A stretch of 12,133 bases of DNA from Bacteroidales bacterium (lineage in GTDB: Bacteria > Bacteroidota > Bacteroidia > Bacteroidales > UBA932): assembly GCA_017383945.1 (NCBI GenBank), contig JAFNUQ010000098.1:1-12133 (forward strand). Direction: 5' to 3'. Below are positions 6,572 through 12,133 of this stretch, piece after piece. Positions within the stretch are counted from its first letter, which is position 1; each line of letters opens with the position of its first letter. Position numbers and translations under genes: made by a program. Below the pieces are notes generated by a model that saw only the letters and a program-made list of their open reading frames with translations, was not told the origin of the DNA and made no database searches.

Positions 6572-8488
6572 TTAATCTATGAGTTCTCCCCACTCCTCTG
6601 TCTTGGCATCAAGATCTCTTTTAAACTCAAGATACTGACGAGTGAGTTCCATTATATCATCATCCGGGCCGGGGGCAGAGAGCACATTTTCTATCTCTGC
6701 CATCTTGGCCTCAAGCTTCTCTATCTCTTTCTCCAAGAACGAGATACGGTTCTTTTTCTTGCGGTCCTCTTTAATATTTGCACGTCTTGCTTCTTCAGCT
6801 TTGCGCTTATCCTCCTGACGAGCGGTTTCTGCAGAAGAAACAACAGGAGCAAACTTCCTTTCAAGCTCAGAGAGAGTTTCTATCTTGCGGGCATTCAAGA
6901 AATCAGATACTGTTCCAAGATGCTCTTTTACTTTACCATCACGGAATTCATACATCTTGTCCACCAGCCCCTCAAGGAAATCTCGGTCGTGGGACACTAC
7001 GATGACTGTTCCATCGTAGGCGGCAAGAGCTTGCTTGAGTATGTCCTTGCTCTTGACATCCATGTGGTTGGTCGGCTCATCAAGTGCAAGAAGATTATGA
7101 CTTTGAAGCATCAGCTTTGCCATACCAAGTCTCGCACGCTCTCCACCTGAAAGCACCGACACTCTCTTGTCGATATCCTCTCCACGGAAAAGGAACTGTC
7201 CCAAAAGGTCACGTAATTTAGTGCGGATATCTCCAACTGCAATACGGTCTAGAGTAGAGAAGACAGTCTCATTTTTATCAAGCACATCTTCTTGATTCTG
7301 AGCAAAATATCCCATATGGACATTATGCCCGACAGTGGCATCTCCGCTCTTTGGGTCGAGTTCTCCGGCAATCACCCTCATCATTGTAGTCTTGCCTTCT
7401 CCGTTTCTGCCGATAAAAGCAACTTTCTCTCCCCTCTTGATTTCAACATCTGCACCGGTAAATACTATTTTCTGCGGATAGCCTACTGTCAGATCCGAGC
7501 ATTTGAAGACCACATCTCCGGAACGTGGCGCAGGAGGAAACTTCACTGTGAGCTTAGCTGAATCAGTCTCATCAATTTCTATACGGTCGAGTTTTTCAAG
7601 AGCCTTGATGCGCGACTGCACCTGATTGCTCTTGGTCGGCTTGTATCTGAATGCAGCAATGAATTCTTCTGTCTTCTGAATCATCTTCTGCTGATTCTCA
7701 AAGGCTGCAGTCTGCTGTGCGATGCGCTCCGCGCGAAGTTCCAAATACTTACTATAAGGCACTTTATAATCATGCACTCGGCCAAGCATAATCTCCACGG
7801 TGCGGTTGGTCACTCTATCCAGAAAACGACGATCGTGGCTGACCAGCAACAGCGAACATTTGCATGAGCGGAGATAGTCTTCCAGCCATTCGATTGACTC
7901 GATGTCAAGGTGGTTTGTCGGCTCGTCAAGCAGGAGAACCTGCGGGCTGCGAAGCAAGATTTTTGCTAGCTCGATGCGCATATTCCAGCCCTGAGAAAAG
8001 GTCTCAGTCAGACGAGAAAGATCCTCATCCTTAAAGCCCAGACCGAGCAAAGTCTTGCGCGCACGCACTTCGGGCTGCTCACCCAAACGGATCTGGAGGC
8101 TGTCATTAAGAACACTAAGTCTCTCTATGAGTTTCAGATAGCTATCTGACTCATAGTCAGTACGATCCTCCAGCTGCTTTGTCACTTCAGCAAGTTCTTT
8201 TTCTATCTCATCTTTCTCGCTGAACACGCTCATCGCTTCGTCAAGGACTGTGCGACCTCTACCGTGCTCCATAATCTGAGGAAGGTAGCCGATTGTAACA
8301 TCATTAGGGCAATCTATATGACCCTTGGTAGGATTCTGGATACCGCAGATGAGCTTGAGTATAGTTGACTTTCCTGCTCCATTTTTACCTACAAGTCCGA
8401 TTTTGTCTGTCTCGCTCACATGAAAGTTGATACTGTCAAGCAGGACAAAACCACCATAGGCAACTGTTACATCTTCTATAGATATCAT
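6572..8488 (-). CDS. ABC-F family ATPase (YheS/YdiF-like), soluble
   Basis: ABC-F proteins have two ATP-binding cassettes and no membrane domain; characterised members act on the ribosome. This one has 638 residues. Cassette 1 has Walker A GKNGAGKS (34-41), an arm-like insertion rich in charged residues (about 80-145), a signature reading FSQGW (164-168) and Walker B LLLDEP (185-190). The interdomain linker (about 240-315) contains the ABC-F hallmark FRYKPTKSNQVQSRIKALEK. Cassette 2 has Walker A GRNGEGKT (360-367), the standard signature LSGGE (446-450) and LLALDEP (465-471). A C-terminal charged region (about 545-635) is predicted to be coiled coil. The architecture resembles YheS and YdiF. 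The linker is not extended as in many antibiotic-resistance ABC-F proteins, so a housekeeping translation role is more likely. It lies three bases after the CBM9-like gene and three before the dipeptidase gene. Confidence 0.95.
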   Translation of the reverse strand: MISIEDVTVAYGGFVLLDSINFHVSETDKIGLVGKNGAGKSTILKLICGIQNPTKGHIDCPNDVTIGYLPQIMEHGRGRTVLDEAMSVFSEKDEIEKELAEVTKQLEDRTDYESDSYLKLIERLSVLNDSLQIRLGEQPEVRARKTLLGLGFKDEDLSRLTETFSQGWNMRIELAKILLRSPQVLLLDEPTNHLDIESIEWLEDYLRSCKCSLLLVSHDRRFLDRVTNRTVEIMLGRVHDYKVPYSKYLELRAERIAQQTAAFENQQKMIQKTEEFIAAFRYKPTKSNQVQSRIKALEKLDRIEIDETDSAKLTVKFPPAPRSGDVVFKCSDLTVGYPQKIVFTGADVEIKRGEKVAFIGRNGEGKTTMMRVIAGELDPKSGDATVGHNVHMGYFAQNQEDVLDKNETVFSTLDRIAVGDIRTKLRDLLGQFLFRGEDIDKRVSVLSGGERARLGMAKLMLQSHNLLALDEPTNHMDVKSKDILKQALAAYDGTVIVVSHDRDFLEGLVDKMYEFRDGKVKEHLGTVSDFLNARKIETLSELERKFAPVVSSAETARQEDKRKAEEARRANIKEDRKKKNRISFLEKEIEKLEAKMAEIENVLSAPGPDDDIMELTRQYLEFKRDLDAKTEEWGELID

Positions 8489-8491
8489 AGC

Positions 8492-9082
8492 TTACTCAAA
8501 AGAAATTTCTCCAAAGAACTCAGGACGATGGAAATCCGGTTTTTCTGTTCCTATCGGGAAATGGCTGACATAGTGTCTGACAGGCAGTTTATCTCCACAT
8601 TTGTAGAAATTACCTCTGGCACCCAGTCCAGACAGCGTTTTAATATTATGTTTCTCAAATGCACTGACAGGGATATCCAGAGAGACCTCCCAATCCAGCG
8701 GACCTTCCTTTACACCAAATGCCTCATCACCCAGAGAGCAGCTTCGTCTGATAGACGCAAGTGACTCTTGAGAGATCATCTGTCGTCCATGGCGGTCTTT
8801 GCCATAACAGAAATAAAGCTTGCCTACAGGGTTGCATTCTATATTATAGTAGATGCCATCATCGGCAGGAGCAAAGAAAAACTCCACACAACTATCTTCC
8901 CACACGTGGTCGCCATCGTGAGAACATTCTGCTCTGACAACATCTTCCCTCACTTTATAGTGAAGATGTAACACATTATCACTGTGAGAGATAGAAAATT
9001 CAACCTGAGGACAATATGAAAAACTCTCCGGCCAGTTGAGTGTGGCGATAGTGTTTGTTATTGGGACTCGTTTGACTTGCAT
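8492..9082 (-). CDS. Carbohydrate-binding family 9-like domain protein, no signal peptide
   Basis: The whole 196-residue protein matches the pattern of the CBM9-like (CBM9_2) proteins common in Bacteroidota. Key segments are VWEDSCVEFFF (60-70), YYNIECNPVG (78-87), a central WEVSLDIPVSAF strand pair (131-142), and the C-terminal GNFYKCGD followed by HYVSHFPIG and FHRPEFFG (about 157-191). True CBM9 modules bind sugar reducing ends, but the activity of stand-alone members is not settled, so function here is inferred only from the fold. No signal peptide, lipobox or membrane segment is visible, so it is probably cytoplasmic. The ATG at 9082 places its first 25 bases inside the end of tatC in another frame; no later ATG gives a sensible N-terminus before the conserved tryptophan W17. 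It is followed after three bases by the ABC-F gene. Confidence 0.8.
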   Translation of the reverse strand: MQVKRVPITNTIATLNWPESFSYCPQVEFSISHSDNVLHLHYKVREDVVRAECSHDGDHVWEDSCVEFFFAPADDGIYYNIECNPVGKLYFCYGKDRHGRQMISQESLASIRRSCSLGDEAFGVKEGPLDWEVSLDIPVSAFEKHNIKTLSGLGARGNFYKCGDKLPVRHYVSHFPIGTEKPDFHRPEFFGEISFE

Positions 9083-9807
9083 AGGAAAATTGATAATTCG
9101 TATAAAAGATAGAGAGGTATAGCCAGCACAAACATTGAAACAGGGTCAGCAGGCGTGATAAATGCAGCGATGATCAATATGATCACAAATGCATATCTGC
9201 GTCCCTTGCGCAATAGCGCTCGCGATACTATACCTAATCTTGAAAGGGCAAAGACGACAGATGGGAACTCAAAGACCAAGCCGATGAGCAGAACCATCGA
9301 ACTGAACATAGACATATAGGAGGCCAGTGTAATACTGTTAAGAACTTCTGCACTGACAGTATATGTCATAAAAAAACGAAGGCACACAGGGAGGACCAGG
9401 AAATACCCTACCGCAACTCCTACATAAAAGAGGAGACTCGCCAAGAGGAAGACCACTCTTAAAGCAAGCTTTTCATTGTTATAAAGGGCCGGAAGGATAA
9501 ATTTCCATACTTCCCATATCATATATGGAAATGCTAGCACAAAACCCGCAGCCAGACTGGCCTTGAGATGGGTAAAGAATTGTGCACTTAACTCAATATT
9601 AATCAGATCTATACTGAAATCCCATCCAAGTAACGAGTATATTACAAAGTCACTCTTGGTAGGAGCCAGTATAATCTTGTCAAACAGAAAATCCTTGAAT
9701 ATGAGTCCAAGGATAGTAAAGCCCAAAAGGGCAAGAACTGAGCGGATCAATACTCCTCTCAGTTCTTCCAAATGGTCCCAGAAGGACATCTGAGTCCCGC
9801 CTGGCAC
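9058..9807 (-). CDS. tatC: Sec-independent protein translocase subunit TatC
   Basis: TatC is the inner-membrane receptor of the twin-arginine translocase that recognises RR signal peptides and exports folded proteins. The protein has 249 residues from the GTG at 9807, close to the family norm. The N-terminal signature SFWDHLEELR (8-17) and AFPYMIWEVWKFILPALYNNEK (about 92-113) are diagnostic. E112 and E180 (VFEFP) match the functionally important E103 and E170 of E. coli TatC, and ITPADPVSMF (217-226) is conserved. Six membrane segments fit roughly at 19-41, 82-107, 115-140, 162-185, 203-219 and 222-243. The start is ambiguous: the GTG overlaps the tatA TAG by one base (TAGTG), while the ATG at 9789 begins directly at MSFWDHL. 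I prefer the GTG because homologues often carry a few residues before this motif. The 3' end overlaps the CBM9-like gene. Confidence 0.95.
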   Translation of the reverse strand: MPGGTQMSFWDHLEELRGVLIRSVLALLGFTILGLIFKDFLFDKIILAPTKSDFVIYSLLGWDFSIDLINIELSAQFFTHLKASLAAGFVLAFPYMIWEVWKFILPALYNNEKLALRVVFLLASLLFYVGVAVGYFLVLPVCLRFFMTYTVSAEVLNSITLASYMSMFSSMVLLIGLVFEFPSVVFALSRLGIVSRALLRKGRRYAFVIILIIAAFITPADPVSMFVLAIPLYLLYELSIFLCKSNESQ

Positions 9808-9986
9808 TACTTGTCGAGATTCTTCATCTCCTCTTCTGCTTCTTTAATTCCCTCCTTGAAGCTCTTGACACCTTTGCCAAGACCCTTCATCAATTCAGGA
9901 ATCTTCTTTCCACCGAAGAGAAGAACGATAACCAAAACGATGAGAACTACTTCCCACCAGCCAAGCATTAATGGATAAGCTATCAT
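9807..9986 (-). CDS. tatA: Twin-arginine translocase subunit TatA/TatE
   Basis: This small gene encodes the pore-forming or membrane-thinning subunit that assembles around TatC during export. From the ATG at 9986 it has 59 residues; an in-frame ATG at 9968 would give 53, starting MLGWWEVV. Both are plausible, and I lean to the longer form because it gives the N-terminal length common in this phylum. The protein shows one hydrophobic segment ([12 protein letters not shown]), then the FGGKKIPEL hinge, an amphipathic helix ([15 protein letters not shown]) and a short acidic tail ending EEEMKNLDK, exactly the TatA layout. It follows valS by six bases and its stop touches the tatC GTG, so tatA and tatC are probably co-transcribed and translationally linked. 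No tatB is present in the window, so TatA may also fill that role. Confidence 0.93.
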   Translation of the reverse strand: MIAYPLMLGWWEVVLIVLVIVLLFGGKKIPELMKGLGKGVKSFKEGIKEAEEEMKNLDK

Positions 9987-9992
9987 AATGTC

Positions 9993-12133
9993 CTAATTTA
10001 GTGCGTTTAATGAAGTCTCAAGTGCCTCAATACGAGCCAAGCAGTCTGCTTCCTTCTTTCTCTCGACAGCAATGACAGCTTCAGGGGCATGAGACACAAA
10101 CTTCTCATTTGAGAGTTTTGCTCTCACTCCTGCGAGGAACTTCTTCTGTCTCTCGAGCTCCGCAGTCATCTTGGCCTTTTCTTCATCGGCATTGATAAAG
10201 CCTTCAAGAGGAACACTCATGCTGACTGTACCCACAATAAACGATACAGCTGCGCCTGGTGCTGCTCCTGTATGGAAGTTATCGATATTGGCAAACTTCT
10301 TAATCATCACAAGCATCTCCTCTGAGAACTTACCATCAATATAGAGGTCAAGTGCCTGTTTAGGAGTGATCTGTTTCTGGGCACGGATACCACGGATTCC
10401 GATTACGGCTTCTCTAGCGAGATCAAAATCAGCAAGCAGCTGCTCATCAACAGGACCTGCTGCAGGAGTGCTCTGATACATAATTGTCGCGCCCTCCTCT
10501 CTTGGCTGAAGTATCTGCCAGAGCTCCTCTGTAATAAATGGCATTACAGGATGGATGAGCTTGAGAAGCTTCTCAAAGAAGCCAATTGTTGCGTCATAGG
10601 TCTGCTTGTCGATCGAGCCACCATAAGCTGGCTTCACAAGCTCAAGATACCAGCTGCAATAGTCATCCCAGAAGAGCTTATAGATAGCCATCAATGCATC
10701 TGAGATACGGAATTTGCTATAGTGATCCTCAACTGTCGCAATTGTGCGTGAGAGGAGCGAATCAAACCATTTCACTGCAAGAGCTGACGCCTCGCTCTGT
10801 GCCTGAGACTCGTTGACATTCCAACCGCTCACAAGGCGATATGAGTTCCAGATCTTTCCGCAGAAGTTTCTACCCTGCTCAACCTGAGACTCATCATAGA
10901 GAATATCATTTCCTGCTGAAGAGCAGAGCAACATGCCAAGTCTCACAGCATCAGCACCATATTTCTCGATGAGCACGAGCGGATCTGGGCTATTGCCGAG
11001 GGTCTTGCTCATCTTGCGGCCAAGCTTATCTCTCACGATACCGGTGAAGTATACGTTGCTGAATGGGATATCCTCCATAAACTCGCTACCGGCCATGATC
11101 ATACGAGCTACCCAGAAGAAGATGATATCCGGACCTGTCACAAGGTCGCTAGTCGGATAGTAGTATGCTAGGTCAGCATTGGCCTCGTGCTCAGGATGTC
11201 CTGGTTTCTTAGGATCAAATACAGAGATTGGCCAGAGCCAGCTAGAGAACCAAGTATCAAGAACATCCTCGTCCTGATGAAGGTCAGCAGCTGTGAGAGC
11301 TGGATTAATCTTCTGAGCCTGAGCAAGTGCAAGTTCTGCTGTTTCAGCAACAACAACCTGTCCATCAGGGATATAATATGCAGGAATGCGCTGTCCCCAC
11401 CAGAGCTGACGCGAGATGCACCAGTCGTGTGCATTCTCCATCCAGTGGCGGTAGGTATTGCGATATTTGTCTGGAATAAGCTTGATCTTTCCGCTTTCTA
11501 CACACTCGAGTGCCTTAGCTGCAAGGTCTTCCATCTTGAGGAACCACTGAGCAGAAAGCTTCGGCTCGATGACAGCATCTGTGCGCTCTGAGTATCCCAC
11601 AGGAGAGATGTATTCTTCAACCTTGATGAGATTACCTGCTTCCTCAAGCATCTTGACGATCTTCTTGCGAGCAACAAATCTGTCTTCGCCCACAAGGATC
11701 TGAGCTTCCTGAGTGAGACAACCGTGGTCATCGATAATATCCATTACAGGAAGATTATGACGGAGACCGATCTTGTAGTCGTTGGCATCGTGAGCAGGAG
11801 TAACCTTGAGACATCCTGTACCGAAGTCCATCTCAACATAATCATCCTCAATCACTGGGATTTCTCTGTTAATCAGCGGGATAAGAACCTTCTTACCACG
11901 AAGGTGATGATATCTCTCGTCCTCTGGATGAACACAGATGGCAGCATCTGCCATAATAGTTTCAGGACGTGTAGTTGCAATTGTAAGGAACTCGTCGGTA
12001 GGGTTGCCGGCTCCGTCAGAAATAAAGTAGCGGAGGTGATAGAAATGACTCTTGGTGTCACGATGGATTACCTCATCATCACTGATAGCAGTGAGTGCTA
12101 CAGGATCCCAGTTGACCATCCTCACGCCGCGGT
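9993..12133 (-). CDS. valS: Valyl-tRNA synthetase, 5' end off the right edge
   Basis: This class I aminoacyl-tRNA synthetase charges tRNA-Val with valine and edits mischarged threonine. The open frame enters at the right edge as YRGVRMVNWDP, an internal ValRS motif, so the GTG and ATG codons near 12125 are not starts. About 713 residues are visible of an expected 870-890; the missing N-terminus carries the HIGH motif. Seen in order are the editing-domain TTRPET (11958-11975), FGTGCLKVTPAHDANDY (about 11780-11832), WWGQRIPAYY, DTWFSSWLWP (11229-11258), the segment TGPDIIFFWVARMIMAG, and the catalytic loop as KMSKT (11001-11015) instead of KMSKS. The last 65 residues form the ValRS-specific C-terminal coiled coil that braces the tRNA. 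tatA follows within six bases. Confidence is very high. Confidence 0.97.
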   Translation of the reverse strand, partial: RGVRMVNWDPVALTAISDDEVIHRDTKSHFYHLRYFISDGAGNPTDEFLTIATTRPETIMADAAICVHPEDERYHHLRGKKVLIPLINREIPVIEDDYVEMDFGTGCLKVTPAHDANDYKIGLRHNLPVMDIIDDHGCLTQEAQILVGEDRFVARKKIVKMLEEAGNLIKVEEYISPVGYSERTDAVIEPKLSAQWFLKMEDLAAKALECVESGKIKLIPDKYRNTYRHWMENAHDWCISRQLWWGQRIPAYYIPDGQVVVAETAELALAQAQKINPALTAADLHQDEDVLDTWFSSWLWPISVFDPKKPGHPEHEANADLAYYYPTSDLVTGPDIIFFWVARMIMAGSEFMEDIPFSNVYFTGIVRDKLGRKMSKTLGNSPDPLVLIEKYGADAVRLGMLLCSSAGNDILYDESQVEQGRNFCGKIWNSYRLVSGWNVNESQAQSEASALAVKWFDSLLSRTIATVEDHYSKFRISDALMAIYKLFWDDYCSWYLELVKPAYGGSIDKQTYDATIGFFEKLLKLIHPVMPFITEELWQILQPREEGATIMYQSTPAAGPVDEQLLADFDLAREAVIGIRGIRAQKQITPKQALDLYIDGKFSEEMLVMIKKFANIDNFHTGAAPGAAVSFIVGTVSMSVPLEGFINADEEKAKMTAELERQKKFLAGVRAKLSNEKFVSHAPEAVIAVERKKEADCLARIEALETSLNALN

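Noticed and set aside
6362..7150. A 262-codon open frame on the plus strand across the dipeptidase/ABC-F junction
   Set aside because: It lies wholly antisense to two well-supported genes, its translation has no recognisable motif and unusual composition, and it spans a gene boundary. It is a by-product of the opposite strand.
6572..8488. ABC-F gene as an antibiotic-resistance factor
   Set aside because: The interdomain linker is of ordinary length and the architecture fits housekeeping YheS/YdiF-type proteins. No other resistance or mobile genes are nearby.
1..12133. CRISPR array, tRNA/rRNA, insertion sequence, phage or defence island
   Set aside because: No repeated spacers, no tRNA-like cloverleaf, no transposase or integrase, and no terminal repeats were seen. 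The genes are core housekeeping types with uniform composition.

Overview
The window looks like a piece of chromosome from a Bacteroidales-type member of the Bacteroidota. The evidence is a Na+-translocating NADH:quinone reductase gene (nqrA), a short TatA beside TatC with no TatB, a CBM9-like protein of the kind common in this phylum, weak or absent Shine-Dalgarno sequences, and a divergent intergenic region with TAnnTTTG-like promoter boxes. Base composition is even, coding density is very high, and I see no sign of foreign DNA. The genus cannot be named from the sequence.

Layout. The left edge (1-993, minus strand) holds the N-terminal three quarters of NqrA, whose operon would continue off the left side. 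A gap of about 85 bases (994-1078) carries back-to-back promoter candidates. Reading right from it is a UvrD/PcrA superfamily 1 helicase (1079-3463) with a long low-complexity linker and a C-terminal Tudor-like domain. The helicase meets the next gene tail to tail with two bases between the stop codons.

From 12133 down to 3466 everything is on the minus strand and tightly packed: valS (its 5' end is off the right edge), tatA (about 59 codons), tatC, a CBM9-like protein, an ABC-F ATPase, an M19 dipeptidase, pncB and pncA. Junctions range from a 25-base overlap to a 6-base gap (24 with the shorter tatA start). I find no convincing internal promoter or terminator, so these eight genes are probably one directon or operon.

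Roles. pncA and pncB are two consecutive steps of NAD salvage (nicotinamide to nicotinate to nicotinate mononucleotide), and their coding ends overlap as ATGA. NqrA consumes NADH, but it is in a separate, divergent unit. tatA and tatC would form a minimal twin-arginine export system. valS, the ABC-F protein and the helicase are housekeeping functions of translation and DNA repair. The M19 dipeptidase and the CBM9-like protein both lack an export signal, and their substrates are unknown.

I looked for an undescribed system and did not find strong evidence for one. No stretch over 300 bases lacks a gene, and I saw no tRNA or rRNA gene, CRISPR array, insertion sequence or attachment site. The points most worth a second look are the signal-less CBM9-like gene overlapping tatC, the mixed eight-gene directon, the altered first signature motif of the ABC-F protein, and the overlapping divergent promoters.
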